A stretch of 64,000 bases of DNA from Rhodospirillales bacterium (GCA_020638395.1 JACKIP010000002.1:150678-214677); one strand, 5' to 3'. Positions 52,459 to 62,651 are shown, counted from the first letter of the stretch. Translations and numbers: made by a program. The notes: a model not told the origin generated them from the letters alone.

Positions 52459-53586
52459 ATGCGTACCTCTTATCTGATTTCTGCCGTCATTGCCCTGCTG
52501 GCAACCCTTTGGGTTTTTTCAGCTGTTGTGTTTCCGGCGCAAAAAGATCCGGTTTCTTCCGCCGCTGCGGCGTCCTCATCCCCTGCACAGGCAGAAGCAG
52601 AGCCGTCTCAGTCTCAGGAGGCAAAAACCCCGCCATCCGTCCGCGTGCAGGCCTCAACGGCCGTCCCCGTCACAGATGTTGCGGTGATCACCGGGCGGAC
52701 GCAGGCCAATCGCACCGTCACACTGGCCGCAGAATTAAATGCGCGGCTGGAGGACATTCTGGTTGAAGAAGGCCGGGTCGTCAAACAGGGAGATCTTCTG
52801 GCCACCCTCGCCGTCGAAGACCGGGCGGTGCGCGTTCAGGAAGCAAAATACCTTCTGAACCAGCGGCAGATTGAATATAATGCGGCCAAATCTCTGGAAA
52901 AACAGGGCTTCAACTCGCAAATCCGGCTGGCGGAAGCTCTGGCACAGCTGGAAAGTGCCCGCGCCGATTTAAAACTGGCTGAAAAAAATCTAAAAAACAC
53001 GGAAATAACCGCTCCCTTCGACAGCATTATCAACATCCAGCATCTGGAGGCCGGGGATTATGTCCGCGAAGGCGATGCCGTCTTTACGCTGGTGGATCTT
53101 GATCCTCTGGAAATGGTCGGATATCTTTCGGAAAACGATGTCATCCACGTGCAAAAAGACGTGCCGGTGACCGCAAAATTCCTGAATGGAACGGAAGTCG
53201 CCGGGCAATTGACCTTTGTTGCCCCCGCCGCCGATCCTCAGACCAGAACCTTCCGGATTATTGCTACCCTCGCCAATCCCGACGGAGCCTTTCCTGATGG
53301 CCTGACCGCAGAGATGCATATTCCGATGGCAGATGTGCAGGCGCACCGGCTGCCCACATCGAATCTGACCCTGAACGATCAGGGCTCACTGGGGATCAAG
53401 GTCGTGGATGAACGCAATACCGTGCGCTTCTATCCGATTCATGTCGTTTCCTCTCAGAACGGCGCGGCGTATGTGTCGGGACTTCCGGCACAGGCGCAGA
53501 TTATTACAGTGGGTGCAGAATTTGTCGCAGATGGTACGGTGGTCACGCCGGTTGCCGCCCCCGCCGCGGAGGCTCGCCTAAAATGA
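52459..53586 (+). CDS. RND efflux periplasmic adaptor (membrane fusion protein)
   Basis: A 375-residue HlyD/AcrA-type adaptor. The N-terminal hydrophobic segment (LISAVIALLATLWVFSAVVF) is an anchor or signal. A low-complexity Ala/Ser/Pro linker follows, then the lipoyl half-motifs (NRTVTLAAELNARLEDILVEEG and LKNTEITAPFDSIINIQ, about 90-185) flanking a coiled hairpin near 130-180 (VQEAKYLLNQRQIEYNAAKS) and a beta-barrel domain. It overlaps the permease gene by 4 bases. It links the inner-membrane pump to an outer-membrane channel not encoded here. Substrate unknown. Confidence 0.9.
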   Translation: MRTSYLISAVIALLATLWVFSAVVFPAQKDPVSSAAAASSSPAQAEAEPSQSQEAKTPPSVRVQASTAVPVTDVAVITGRTQANRTVTLAAELNARLEDILVEEGRVVKQGDLLATLAVEDRAVRVQEAKYLLNQRQIEYNAAKSLEKQGFNSQIRLAEALAQLESARADLKLAEKNLKNTEITAPFDSIINIQHLEAGDYVREGDAVFTLVDLDPLEMVGYLSENDVIHVQKDVPVTAKFLNGTEVAGQLTFVAPAADPQTRTFRIIATLANPDGAFPDGLTAEMHIPMADVQAHRLPTSNLTLNDQGSLGIKVVDERNTVRFYPIHVVSSQNGAAYVSGLPAQAQIITVGAEFVADGTVVTPVAAPAAEARLK

Positions 53587-56500
53587 TGGTGCCGCTGATT
53601 GATGCTTCGCTGTCACATGTCCGCACGGTTCTGAGTGTTCTTGTGCTCATACTGATAAGCGGAACATACGCTTATCTTGCCATTCCCAAAGAGTCTGATC
53701 CTGATGTTAATATTCCGATCGTTTATGTCTCAATGGGAATTGAGGGTATCTCCCCTGATGATTCCGAGCGCCTGCTACTGCGCCCGGTCGAGCAGCAGCT
53801 TTCAACGATTGAAGGTGTCAAGGAAATGCGCTCCACCGCCTATCAGGGCGGCGGAAACGTTATTCTGGAATTTACTGCCGGATTTGACATTGACAAGGCA
53901 TTGCAAGATGTCCGGGAAAAAATGGACGATGCCCGCCCGGATTTGCCGGATTCCATGGATAGCGAGCCCAGCGTCCATGAGGTGAACTTTTCCCTGTTCC
54001 CGGTTCTGGTCGTCACCCTGTCCGGTGATGTGCCGGAACGCACCCTGCTGAAACTGGCGCGGGATTTACAGGAAGAAATCGAAGGTATATCAACGGTTCT
54101 AGAAGCTCCCATCGCCGGTAACCGCGATGAATTACTGGAAATTATCGTCGATCCTGAACAACTGGAAAGCTATCGTCTGGATGGCCCCGCCATCATTGAG
54201 TTTTTCAACCGTTCTAACCGGCTGGTCGCCGCCGGAAACCTGAATACGGCGGAAGGAAGCTTTGCCGTCAAGGTCCCCGGATTGTTTGAAAGCCTGCTGG
54301 ATGTCATGAATATGCCTCTGCAGACCAGCGGCGATTCCGCAATTACCGTCAAGGATATCGCGGAAATCCGCCGGACCTTCAAAGATCCGGAAAACTTCGC
54401 CCGCCTGAACGGAGAGCGGGCGATTGCGATTGAAGTGGTCAAACGCAGCGGGGAAAACATTATTGACACGATCGAAGCGGTGAAAACGGTGGTCGCCCGC
54501 GAAAGCCTGAACTGGCCGAAATCCGTACAGATTTCTTTTACGCAGGATCGCAGCAGTGACATCCGGAACATGCTGGCGGACCTGCAAAATAACATGATCT
54601 CTGCAGTTCTTCTGGTGATGATCGTCATTATCGCCGCATTGGGATTGCGGGCATCCGGACTGGTGGGCGTGGCCATTCCGGGAGCTTTCCTCAGCGGTAT
54701 TCTGTTCCTTTATATTTCCGGGCTGACCGTAAATATCGTGGTCCTGTTCTCCCTGATTTTATCCGTCGGCATGCTGGTAGATGGGGCGATCGTAGTCACA
54801 GAATATGCCGACCGGAAAATGACCGAAGGACTAAACCGCAAAGATGCCTATGCCGAAGCCGCCAAGCGGATGGCCTGGCCGATTACCGCCTCTACCGCGA
54901 CCACACTGGCGGCGTTTGCTCCGCTTCTGTTCTGGCCGGGCATGGTGGGAGAATTTATGAAATACATGCCTATCACCTTGCTGGCTGTTCTGGGGTCGTC
55001 TCTGGCGATGGCGCTGATCTTTGTTCCGGCGTTGGGATCTCTGATCGGCAAACCCGGCGCCGTAGATGCAAAATCCCTGCAAAATCTGAGAGCGGCGGAA
55101 GATGGCAACCTTGATGAAATTACCGGATTCACAGGCTGGTATCTGCGCCGTCTGCGCACAGCGCTCCGCCGTCCGGCTCTGGTTATTCTGGCAGCCTTTC
55201 TCATGCTGGCGGGAACCATTGCCGTTTATGCGACCTACGGCAAGGGAGTTGAATTCTTTCCGACCATCGAACCGGACGCTGCCAATATCCTTGTCCATGC
55301 CCGCGGGAATCTGTCCATCTATGAACAGGATGCGCTCATACGCGAAGTCGAATCCCGGATCAAAGATGTGCAGGGAATCGAAAACACCTATACCCGCGCC
55401 GGAAAAGCTGCACAGCAGGGAGCAGATCTGGCGGCGGATGTGATCGGGCAAATCCAGATTGAATTCACTCATTGGGATACACGCAAACCCGCCAATGAAA
55501 TTCTGGAGGAGATACGCCGCAGAACCGCAAATTTATCCGGTATTCATGTGGAAACACAAAAGCAGGAGGCCGGACCTCCGGGCGGAAAAGCCGTTCAGAT
55601 TGATGTGGCCTCCCGCTATCCGGAAAAGCTGGATGCGATGACAGATCTGGTTTTAGGTCTGTTGCGGCAAGACCCGGATTTTATTGATATTGAGGATTCA
55701 CGTCCTCTGCCCGGAATCGACTGGGAACTGCAGGTTGATCGGGTGCAGGCCGCCAAATTCGGGCTGGATCTTTCCACTATCGGGCAATATGTCCGGCTGG
55801 TGACCAATGGTCTGATTATCGGAGAATACCGCCCCAATGACAGTGACGAAGAAATTGATATCGTCATTCGCCATGATGCCGATACCCGCAATCTGGATCA
55901 GCTCGACCGTATCCGTATTCAGTCCGGCAATGGTTCAGTTCCGATCAGCAGTTTTGTCGGCCGTATTGCCCAGCCCGCCGTTGGCACCATCCACCGCACC
56001 GACCAGCGGCGCGTTGTGACCATCAAGGCCGATCTGCCCCCCGGACTTAACATCAATGACAAGGTCACCGGCCTTAAAAACTGGCTGGAAACTCATGCCG
56101 ACCAGCTTGATCCGGCGGTGGAGTTCAATTTCAAAGGCGAAGATGAAGACCAGCGGGAGTCGGAAACATTTCTGGTGAATGCCTTCGGAGTCGCTCTGTT
56201 TATTATGGCCGTCATTCTGGTTACGCAGTTCAACAGCTTTTACAGTGCGTTACTGATTTTATCCGCCGTGATTATGTCGACCATCGGCGTTCTTCTGGGG
56301 CTGTTACTCACCGGACAACCTTTCGGGATTGTCATGAGCGGGGTCGGCGTCATTGCGCTGGCGGGAATTATCGTCAATAATAATATTGTCCTGATTGATA
56401 CGTATGACTATATCCGCAAGACCTGTAGCGGGATGGACGCCGTGTTACGCACCGGCGCCCAGCGCCTGCGTCCCGTTTTATTAACGACTATCACAACCAT

Positions 56501-56753
56501 TCTGGGATTGCTGCCGATGGTCTTCCAGATCAATATCGACTTTATCGGCCGGGAAGTCTCCATCGGCGCGCCGTCGACTCAATGGTGGGTGCAGCTCTCT
56601 ACTGCGATTGCTTTTGGCCTGACCTTCTCCACCATCCTGACCCTGATTATCACGCCCTGCGCCCTGATGCTGCGGGAAAATTTTCAGGTCTGGCGGACAA
56701 CCCGGCGAGAGAAGAAGGCCTCTGTACCGGACCCCGATCCTGTGCATGACTGA
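53583..56753 (+). CDS. RND efflux permease subunit
   Basis: A 1056-residue AcrB-fold proton antiporter with 12 predicted helices and two large periplasmic loops. The TM4 region reads LSVGMLVDGAIVVTEYADR, so only one of the two acidic residues of AcrB (D407-D408) remains; the second is Gly. The TM10 region reads IIVNNNIVLIDTYDYIRK. This pattern occurs in several RND subfamilies, so a functional pump with altered proton coupling is likely. Adjacent to its adaptor; uvrA converges on it 38 bases away. Confidence 0.93.
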   Translation: MMVPLIDASLSHVRTVLSVLVLILISGTYAYLAIPKESDPDVNIPIVYVSMGIEGISPDDSERLLLRPVEQQLSTIEGVKEMRSTAYQGGGNVILEFTAGFDIDKALQDVREKMDDARPDLPDSMDSEPSVHEVNFSLFPVLVVTLSGDVPERTLLKLARDLQEEIEGISTVLEAPIAGNRDELLEIIVDPEQLESYRLDGPAIIEFFNRSNRLVAAGNLNTAEGSFAVKVPGLFESLLDVMNMPLQTSGDSAITVKDIAEIRRTFKDPENFARLNGERAIAIEVVKRSGENIIDTIEAVKTVVARESLNWPKSVQISFTQDRSSDIRNMLADLQNNMISAVLLVMIVIIAALGLRASGLVGVAIPGAFLSGILFLYISGLTVNIVVLFSLILSVGMLVDGAIVVTEYADRKMTEGLNRKDAYAEAAKRMAWPITASTATTLAAFAPLLFWPGMVGEFMKYMPITLLAVLGSSLAMALIFVPALGSLIGKPGAVDAKSLQNLRAAEDGNLDEITGFTGWYLRRLRTALRRPALVILAAFLMLAGTIAVYATYGKGVEFFPTIEPDAANILVHARGNLSIYEQDALIREVESRIKDVQGIENTYTRAGKAAQQGADLAADVIGQIQIEFTHWDTRKPANEILEEIRRRTANLSGIHVETQKQEAGPPGGKAVQIDVASRYPEKLDAMTDLVLGLLRQDPDFIDIEDSRPLPGIDWELQVDRVQAAKFGLDLSTIGQYVRLVTNGLIIGEYRPNDSDEEIDIVIRHDADTRNLDQLDRIRIQSGNGSVPISSFVGRIAQPAVGTIHRTDQRRVVTIKADLPPGLNINDKVTGLKNWLETHADQLDPAVEFNFKGEDEDQRESETFLVNAFGVALFIMAVILVTQFNSFYSALLILSAVIMSTIGVLLGLLLTGQPFGIVMSGVGVIALAGIIVNNNIVLIDTYDYIRKTCSGMDAVLRTGAQRLRPVLLTTITTILGLLPMVFQINIDFIGREVSIGAPSTQWWVQLSTAIAFGLTFSTILTLIITPCALMLRENFQVWRTTRREKKASVPDPDPVHD

Positions 56754-56791
56754 CACATGCCGCTGCACGAAAGACGGCGGCTTGTCCTCTG

Positions 56792-59650
56792 TTATTCCGC
56801 GGCGGCGCGGGCGGTGGAGGAGCGTTCCAGCAAGGGTTTCAGATAGCGTCCGGTATAACTTTTTTCAACTGTGCAGAGGTCTTCCGGTGTTCCGGTCGCA
56901 ATGACCTCGCCGCCGCCAAAGCCACCTTCCGGGCCGATATCCACCACATAATCGGCGGTTTTTATCACATCCAGATTATGCTCGATCACCACAACCGTAT
57001 TGCCCTGATCGACCAGCGCGTGGAGAACTTCCAGCAATTTACGCACGTCTTCAAAGTGCAGCCCCGTCGTTGGTTCATCGAGAATGTACAGGGTTTTTCC
57101 CGTGGCGCGTTTTGACAGCTCCTTGGAGAGTTTGACCCGCTGCGCTTCGCCTCCGGACAGAGTATTGGCGGGTTGTCCGACCTTGATATAACTCAGCCCG
57201 ACCGCCATCAGGGTTTGCATTTTATCGCGGATCGTCGGAACAGCTTTGAAAAAGTCCGCAGCATCTTCGATCGTCATATTCAGCACATCGGCAATCGAGT
57301 GCCCGCGATATTTGATATCCAGCGTTTCGCGGTTATAGCGCTGCCCCTGACAGGCTTCACACTCCACATACACATCCGGCAGGAAATGCATCTCGATTTT
57401 AATCATGCCGTCCCCCTGACAGGCTTCGCAGCGGCCGCCCTTGACGTTGAAGGAGAAGCGACCGGCCTTATAGCCCCGCGCTTTGGCCTCCGGTAATCCG
57501 GCAAACCAGTCGCGGATCGGGGTAAACGCGCCGGTATAGGTCGCCGGATTGGAGCGCGGAGTCCGTCCGATCGGGGACTGGTCGATATCAATAATTTTAT
57601 CCAGAAACTCCAGCCCGCTGATGCTGGTATGCGGGGCGGGTTGCTCGCGGCTGTTCATCAGCTTTTTCGCCGCCGCTTTATACAGGGTCTCGATGGTAAA
57701 GGTCGATTTACCGGAGCCGGAAACCCCGGTCACACAGGTAAATGTCCCGATAGGAATGTGCACATCTATGTTTTTCAGGTTATGTCCCGTACATCCCAGA
57801 ACGGAAAGAGTCTGTTTCTTTTTACCTGTACGTCTTTTGGCGGGAATGGCAATTTCCCGCTCGCCCCGCATATATTGGGCGGTCAGGCTGTCCCGGTGCT
57901 GGAATACCTGCTCCGGCGGACCATAGGCCTGTATATGCCCGCCGTGGACGCCCGCGCCGGGGCCGATATCAATCAGAAAATCGGCCATGCGGATGGCATC
58001 TTCGTCATGCTCGACCACCAGAACCGTATTCCCCAGATCGCGCAGGCGTTTCAGGGTTTCCAGCAAGCGGTGATTATCGCGCTGGTGCAACCCGATGGAC
58101 GGCTCATCCAACACGTACAGCACGCCAGTTAATCCTGATCCAATCTGCGAGGCCAGCCGGATGCGTTGCGACTCCCCGCCGGACAGGGTCCCGGAGGCCC
58201 GGGACAGGCTGAGATACTCCAGCCCGACATTTTGCAGGAACGTCAGGCGCTCATTGATTTCTTTCAGAATTTTTTCGGCGATTTGCGCCTGCTGCGCGGT
58301 TAAGTGCTGGTGCAGCCCGGAAAACCACGCCAGAGCCTCCCCGATACTATAGGTCGTCACCTCGGAAATCGTTTTCCGGTCGATTTTAACCGCCAGAGCT
58401 TCGGGCTTCAGACGCTGTCCGCCGCAATTTTCGCACGGAGCAGAAGATTGATATTTCGACAGCTCCTCCCGCACCGAGTCTTTATCCGTTTCCAGCAAGC
58501 GGCGGGCAAGATTGGGGATAACTCCTTCAAATGGTTTATTGCTTTTCCAGGTGCTCTCCGTCCGGGTTTCATAGGTGATCGGAATAATATCCCGCCCCGA
58601 CCCGAACAGAATTTTGTCTTTCTGTTTCTGGGACAGGTCTTTCCAAGGGGTCCGCACATCAATCTCGTAAAATGCAGCGACGGCTTCCATCGCCTGCATG
58701 TAAAATGTGGAAAATGATTTTGACCATGGCTCAACCGCGCCATCCGCAATCGACAGGCGGTCATCCGGAACAACCAGATTGGGATCAAAGTACTGATGAA
58801 CCCCCAGACCGTCACAATTGGGGCAGGCTCCGTGCGGCGAGTTAAACGAGAAAAGCCGCGGTTCAATCTCCGGAATGGTAAATCCGGAAACCGGACAGGC
58901 AAATTTTTCGCTGAACAAGGTTTGCACTCCCGTATTGGCGTCTTCGGCAATGCATAACCCGTCCGCCAGTTTCAGAGCCATTTCCACGGAATCGGCCAGA
59001 CGGTTGCCCAGATCCGACCGGATGACCAACCGGTCAACAACGACCTCGATATCGTGCTTGATCTGCTTGTCAAGGACCGGGACTTCGTCAATTTCATAAA
59101 GTGTGCCGTCAACCTTGACCCGCTGGAATCCCTGCGCCCTCAAATCGGTAAACTCTTTCTGATAAATCCCTTTGCGCCCGCGGACAATCGGTGCGAGCAG
59201 GTACAGCTTTGTTCCCTCCCCCATGGCATTGATCCGGTCAACAATATCACTGACGGTCTGGCTTTCAATCGGCGCGCCGGTTGCCGGGGAATAGGGAATC
59301 CCGACCCGCGCCCAGAGCAGACGCATATAATCGTAAATTTCTGTCACCGTTCCGACGGTTGAGCGCGGATTCCGGCTGGTTGTTTTTTGCTCGATCGAAA
59401 TGGCGGGGGATAATCCCTCGATTGAATCGACATCCGGTTTCTGCATCATTTCCAGAAACTGTCGTGCATACGCGGATAGGCTTTCCACATAGCGGCGCTG
59501 TCCCTCGGCATAGATGGTGTCAAACGCCAGAGACGATTTACCGGACCCGGACAGACCGGTGATGACCGTCAACTGATCCCGCGGAATGTCTATATTGACG
59601 TTCTTCAGGTTGTGTTCACGGGCACCCCGGACGGAGATTGATTTCAGCAT
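56792..59650 (-). CDS. uvrA: Excinuclease ABC subunit UvrA
   Basis: DNA damage recognition subunit of nucleotide excision repair. The ATG at 59650 ([20 protein letters not shown]) gives 952 residues. Two ABC ATPase halves: Walker [10 protein letters not shown] near 32, and GVSGSGKST near 638; two LSGGE signatures ([30 protein letters not shown]). Zinc-binding cysteines are visible in [24 protein letters not shown] and [13 protein letters not shown] with CEACQGQRY. The gene is leftward and convergent with the efflux permease. An upstream ATG at 59686 is possible but has no family support. Two copies of ACGTACAG lie within it. Confidence 0.97.
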   Translation of the reverse strand: MLKSISVRGAREHNLKNVNIDIPRDQLTVITGLSGSGKSSLAFDTIYAEGQRRYVESLSAYARQFLEMMQKPDVDSIEGLSPAISIEQKTTSRNPRSTVGTVTEIYDYMRLLWARVGIPYSPATGAPIESQTVSDIVDRINAMGEGTKLYLLAPIVRGRKGIYQKEFTDLRAQGFQRVKVDGTLYEIDEVPVLDKQIKHDIEVVVDRLVIRSDLGNRLADSVEMALKLADGLCIAEDANTGVQTLFSEKFACPVSGFTIPEIEPRLFSFNSPHGACPNCDGLGVHQYFDPNLVVPDDRLSIADGAVEPWSKSFSTFYMQAMEAVAAFYEIDVRTPWKDLSQKQKDKILFGSGRDIIPITYETRTESTWKSNKPFEGVIPNLARRLLETDKDSVREELSKYQSSAPCENCGGQRLKPEALAVKIDRKTISEVTTYSIGEALAWFSGLHQHLTAQQAQIAEKILKEINERLTFLQNVGLEYLSLSRASGTLSGGESQRIRLASQIGSGLTGVLYVLDEPSIGLHQRDNHRLLETLKRLRDLGNTVLVVEHDEDAIRMADFLIDIGPGAGVHGGHIQAYGPPEQVFQHRDSLTAQYMRGEREIAIPAKRRTGKKKQTLSVLGCTGHNLKNIDVHIPIGTFTCVTGVSGSGKSTFTIETLYKAAAKKLMNSREQPAPHTSISGLEFLDKIIDIDQSPIGRTPRSNPATYTGAFTPIRDWFAGLPEAKARGYKAGRFSFNVKGGRCEACQGDGMIKIEMHFLPDVYVECEACQGQRYNRETLDIKYRGHSIADVLNMTIEDAADFFKAVPTIRDKMQTLMAVGLSYIKVGQPANTLSGGEAQRVKLSKELSKRATGKTLYILDEPTTGLHFEDVRKLLEVLHALVDQGNTVVVIEHNLDVIKTADYVVDIGPEGGFGGGEVIATGTPEDLCTVEKSYTGRYLKPLLERSSTARAAAE

Positions 59651-59709
59651 ACCACTATATATGGCAAGGCCGCTGTTAAAAGGCAAAAACTATTTTCAGG
59701 AAAAAACTA

Positions 59710-59738
59710 TTCGAAAGCAATTATTTACATGCTATAGT
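59710..59738 (+). promoter_or_regulatory. Putative promoter of the globin-coupled receptor gene
   Basis: TTCGAA (59710-59715), 17-base spacer, TATAGT (59733-59738); transcription would start about 20 bases before the start codon at 59766, which has GGAGG 9 bases upstream. Confidence 0.4.
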
Positions 59739-59765
59739 TGCAGACAACTTTTCGGAGGTTTTTCC

Positions 59766-60905
59766 ATGTCTTCTCAGGATATTTCCCATCAGCTCGATCT
59801 ATTCCAGATCTCTCCCGCAACACAGGACTACCTCAAAAATCATCAGGAGTCCTTTGGTACTGCGATGTCTGACGCGCTGGGAGAATTCTATACTCATATT
59901 TCCCGCTATCAGAATCTGGTCAGTCTGTTCCAGGGAGCAAGCGGCATGGAACATGCCAAACAAAAACAGATCGTTCACTGGCAAAACATGCTCCAGCAAC
60001 CTCTGGATGATAAATATGTTGACCGGGTCCGCCGGATTGGACAAACACACTACCGTCTGGGGCTGGAGCCGCATATTTATATCGGAGGGTACAGCTTTCT
60101 GGCGACCGGGGTTCTGCGCAAGATTTATCAAGTGTTCCACGCAAAAAAGCGTGGGCTTTTTCGCCGCAAGAAATCCTCTGAGGCAGAGTTTTTACGGGTG
60201 GCCGAAAGCTTTCTAAAAATTGCCATGCTGGATATGGCCAACTCCATCACGCTTTATCTGGATGAAGAAAAAGCCGAGCGTGACCGCATGCTGGAAGATA
60301 TTTTGCGCTCAGTGGACCAGACCAGCCATAATGTCGATACCATTGCCGCCGCCGCCGAAGAAATGACCCGCAATATGGAAGTCATCACCTCGCAGGTCTG
60401 TAATGTTTCGAATGATACGAATACCTCCAGCAATAAAGCACAAGAGGCAGAAAAAACTGTTCACGAGCTGGAAGCCTCCAGCAAGGAAATCAACAAGGTC
60501 ATGTCGCTGATCCGCGACATTGCCGACCAGACTCATATGCTGTCCCTGAACGCGACCATCGAAGCCAGCCGCTCCGGAGAGGCTGGGAAAGGCTTTGCGG
60601 TGGTTGCCAGCGAAGTTAAAAATCTGGCAAACCAGACTCATGAAGCCATCAGCGGGATTGCTAAAAATGTTGATCTGATGATGAACAGGATCGAAATGAC
60701 GGTCAGCTCGATTCGGGACATCACCCAGAACATCTCTAAAGCCAGCAACAGCGCCGAAGAAATGCAATCGAATATCACCGAACAGATTCAGGCGATTAAC
60801 GACGTTAATCAGAGCATTAACAGTGTCTCTCAATCCGCCCGCGAGGTCACCGAACGGGTCCGCCGGATGCGCGGACAGGCCGGAGAGCAGGCTCAGGCCG
60901 CGTGA
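59766..60905 (+). CDS. Globin-coupled methyl-accepting chemotaxis receptor
   Basis: A soluble 379-residue receptor. Residues about 10-185 form a protoglobin-type domain with the proximal haem histidine likely H95 in RIGQTHYRLGLEP and a YIGGYSFLATGV block. No transmembrane helix is present. Residues 200-375 are a coiled-coil MCP signalling domain with the tip IRDIADQTHMLSLNATIEA and GKGFAVVASEVKNLA. Such sensors respond to oxygen or other haem ligands and feed CheA; no che genes are in the window. The AGG-rich ribosome site GGAGG fixes the start at 59766 (MSSQDISHQL); a longer frame to 59586 is unlikely. Confidence 0.93.
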   Translation: MSSQDISHQLDLFQISPATQDYLKNHQESFGTAMSDALGEFYTHISRYQNLVSLFQGASGMEHAKQKQIVHWQNMLQQPLDDKYVDRVRRIGQTHYRLGLEPHIYIGGYSFLATGVLRKIYQVFHAKKRGLFRRKKSSEAEFLRVAESFLKIAMLDMANSITLYLDEEKAERDRMLEDILRSVDQTSHNVDTIAAAAEEMTRNMEVITSQVCNVSNDTNTSSNKAQEAEKTVHELEASSKEINKVMSLIRDIADQTHMLSLNATIEASRSGEAGKGFAVVASEVKNLANQTHEAISGIAKNVDLMMNRIEMTVSSIRDITQNISKASNSAEEMQSNITEQIQAINDVNQSINSVSQSAREVTERVRRMRGQAGEQAQAA

Positions 60906-60980
60906 TAGCATGAGAATTCCGCGGAAATTATTTTGAAACATCAGGGCCCAATTTTTATTTAGAGCCGGTAAAAATCCTGT

Positions 60981-61008
60981 TTGAAATGCCGAAAAAACAG
61001 CGTATACT
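60981..61008 (+). promoter_or_regulatory. Putative sigma70 promoter of a micro transcription unit
   Basis: TTGAAA (60981-60986), 16-base spacer, TATACT (61003-61008). Transcription would start near 61015. Confidence 0.5.
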
Positions 61009-61078
61009 TAATTTCAGCATCAAATTCTTTGATGTTCGCCGCAGTCGCTCAAGACCGCATTTCTCTTCGGAGGCCAAC

Positions 61079-61117
61079 ATGGCTGACACAAAAAAGAAAC
61101 CTACTCCCAAGAAATAA
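61079..61117 (+). CDS. 12-codon lysine-rich micro-ORF
   Basis: MADTKKKPTPKK then TAA. A strong Shine-Dalgarno GGAGG (61069-61073) sits 5 bases before the ATG. The frame lies within a unit that has its own promoter and terminator-like hairpin. It may encode a micro-peptide or mark a small regulatory RNA; length alone gives no statistical support. Confidence 0.4.
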   Translation: MADTKKKPTPKK

Positions 61118-61160
61118 TCGACACTTATTTTTAATGTCTTTCGTTATAATAATCGAAATG

Positions 61161-61196
61161 ATCCCGCCGACGCTTTTATGCCGACGGGATTTTTTA
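61161..61196 (+). terminator. Intrinsic terminator-like hairpin
   Basis: ATCCCG (61161-61166) pairs with CGGGAT (61185-61190), followed directly by a run of T residues. The stem is short, 6 base pairs, with an 18-base loop, so strength is moderate. It would end the micro transcription unit about 45 bases after the 12-codon ORF. Confidence 0.45.
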
Positions 61197-61208
61197 ATCT
61201 ATAGCCCC

Positions 61209-61398
61209 CTCTACAAAAGCCCAAAGTCGTCATCCTGAGCCGTAGGTGAAGGATCTTATTATTTTAAGTAAAAATGGGACATTCGTCATTCCCCGGATCT
61301 TCGAAGAAAATCCGGGGGAAATCCGTAAGTATCAAAAGATTCTTCGCTCAGCTCAGAATGACGACCCTGTAAAATTACAGACTTTTGCAGAGGTTCCT
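61209..61398. repeat. Dispersed repeat family B, copy 2
   Basis: The outer 50 and 40 bases match the reverse complement of 16551-16653: ACAAAAGCCCAAAGTCGT, CATCCTGAGCCGTAGG, GATTCTTCGCTCAGCTC and AGAATGACGACCCTGTAAAA. The middle 80 bases carry an extra insert with CGTCATTCCCCGGATC and AATCCGGGGGAAATCC, itself a small hairpin. The two copies are 44.6 kb apart and inverted. Confidence 0.75.
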
Positions 61399-61409
61399 AT
61401 TGTATGTGA

Positions 61410-62525
61410 CTAAGATGATTTCTGCATAAGAGGCTCCGTTCGGAATAAAGTTATGCGCAGGCCGCCATGCTGAACCGGAGCACCGGTCGGCAAGAAAGGC
61501 AAGTCAGTTGCCTTCGCCAAAGTTGCATCGGCTGTAATGATCCCCACACGCCAGCCTGAAAAACGGGTTCGCAAGACGTGTCCTAAGGTTTGATAAAGCG
61601 GCAGAAGTTTTCTTTTATCTCCGATACGGGTGCCATAGGGCGGATTTAACATGACAAGACCGGGCACATCGGTCGGCGGGGTTATATCGCTGATCTTTTG
61701 TTGTTTGAATTCCGTATATGGCCCTACACCTGCGCGCACCGCATTCTCAATACTCATTTTGATGGCGCCGGCATCCCGGTCGCTACCAAAACAATGAATA
61801 CCTTCAGAAGCCTGACGCCGGACACTGCGCATTGCCTCCCATGCTTCCGCGTCGAACGACACCAACTGCTCGAATGCAAAATGCCGCGCCCGTCCCGGAT
61901 TAAGTTTTGCTGCGATTTCTGCGGCTTCGATCACAAAAGTGCCGGACCCGCACATCGGATCATAGACAGGCTCGGTGCCCTTATAACCGCATTGCTGCAG
62001 AAAAAGAGACGCCATATTTTCGCGCAGGGGGGCAATATTCACCTGCTCCTTAAAGCCTCGCTTATGCAGCAACTCGCCGGATGTATCAACGCTGATGGTG
62101 CAGATATCACTCTCAATCCGTGCCATGATGGTGATGTCCGCATCCGGAGAGTGCGGGGCTTGCAATGTTCCGGTGATCGCCTTCTTAATCCGCTCGGCGG
62201 CGGCATCTGAATGATAGATGCGGGATTTGGAGCAACTTACCTCGACGCGAAAAGGCAGGTCAGGATGAAGAATATCACCCCACGGCAGTTTGTAGGCAAG
62301 TGCGTCCAGTTGTGCAAGATGTGTTACCTTAAATGAGGCAATGCGAGCCAGGACACGAGATGCGCCACGGACCCATAAATTAGCCCGCCAGACTTCCGGC
62401 CATTCCCCCTTGATGGTTACGCCGCCCTTGATTGCTTTTGCGCATTTAAACCCTTTGCCACGAACTTCGTCATAGAGCGCGTCTTCAAGACCCGGTGCGG
62501 TCGCAAGAAAAATTTCAAAACTCAT
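61410..62525 (-). CDS. RlmL-type 23S rRNA methyltransferase (THUMP plus class I MTase)
   Basis: A 371-residue RNA methyltransferase. The N-terminal 160 residues contain a THUMP-like region; the methyltransferase part has DPMCGSGTFVIEAA (about 195) and the catalytic NPPYGTR (about 293), typical of N2-guanine methyltransferases such as RlmL/RlmK or related Trm-like enzymes. Only the N-terminal half of bifunctional RlmKL is present (about 370 residues instead of 700). The RNA target is not proven. Reads leftward, ending in the family B repeat. Confidence 0.88.
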   Translation of the reverse strand: MSFEIFLATAPGLEDALYDEVRGKGFKCAKAIKGGVTIKGEWPEVWRANLWVRGASRVLARIASFKVTHLAQLDALAYKLPWGDILHPDLPFRVEVSCSKSRIYHSDAAAERIKKAITGTLQAPHSPDADITIMARIESDICTISVDTSGELLHKRGFKEQVNIAPLRENMASLFLQQCGYKGTEPVYDPMCGSGTFVIEAAEIAAKLNPGRARHFAFEQLVSFDAEAWEAMRSVRRQASEGIHCFGSDRDAGAIKMSIENAVRAGVGPYTEFKQQKISDITPPTDVPGLVMLNPPYGTRIGDKRKLLPLYQTLGHVLRTRFSGWRVGIITADATLAKATDLPFLPTGAPVQHGGLRITLFRTEPLMQKSS

Positions 62526-62603
62526 GAGGAGTTATTCCCCCCTACTTTCACTATCTTTTGAGGGTTACTTTTTATTATGAAACTCAACATAAAGGAAGAA
62601 AAA

Positions 62604-62651
62604 TGGTGCCGCAACACGGACTCGAACCGCGGACCTGATGATTACAAATCA
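62604..62651 (-). tRNA. 3' fragment of tRNA-Thr(TGT), integration site
   Basis: On the minus strand the 48 bases form the last two-thirds of a tRNA-Thr. Visible are anticodon loop TTTGTAA with anticodon TGT, the 3' anticodon stem, variable region, GTTCGAGTC T-loop and the acceptor TTGCGGCA followed by CCA. Sequence to the right (above 62651) no longer fits a D-arm or acceptor 5' strand, so no complete tRNA is present. The 3' end points left toward the RNA methyltransferase gene. This is the typical footprint left by a tyrosine integrase that recombines at the tRNA 3' end, with the complete tRNA expected at the other end of the element. Confidence 0.85.

Larger units (their letters stand above)
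60906..61409. repeat. Intergenic region: micro transcription unit and family B repeat
   Basis: 504 bases without a normal-size gene. It holds a promoter, a 12-codon ORF and a terminator-like hairpin (60981-61196), followed by the family B repeat (61209-61398). See the separate entries. Confidence 0.6.

Noticed and set aside
59586..59765. Upstream extension of the globin-coupled receptor
   Set aside because: The GGAGG ribosome site and globin-domain alignment fix the start at 59766; the extension overlaps the start of uvrA.
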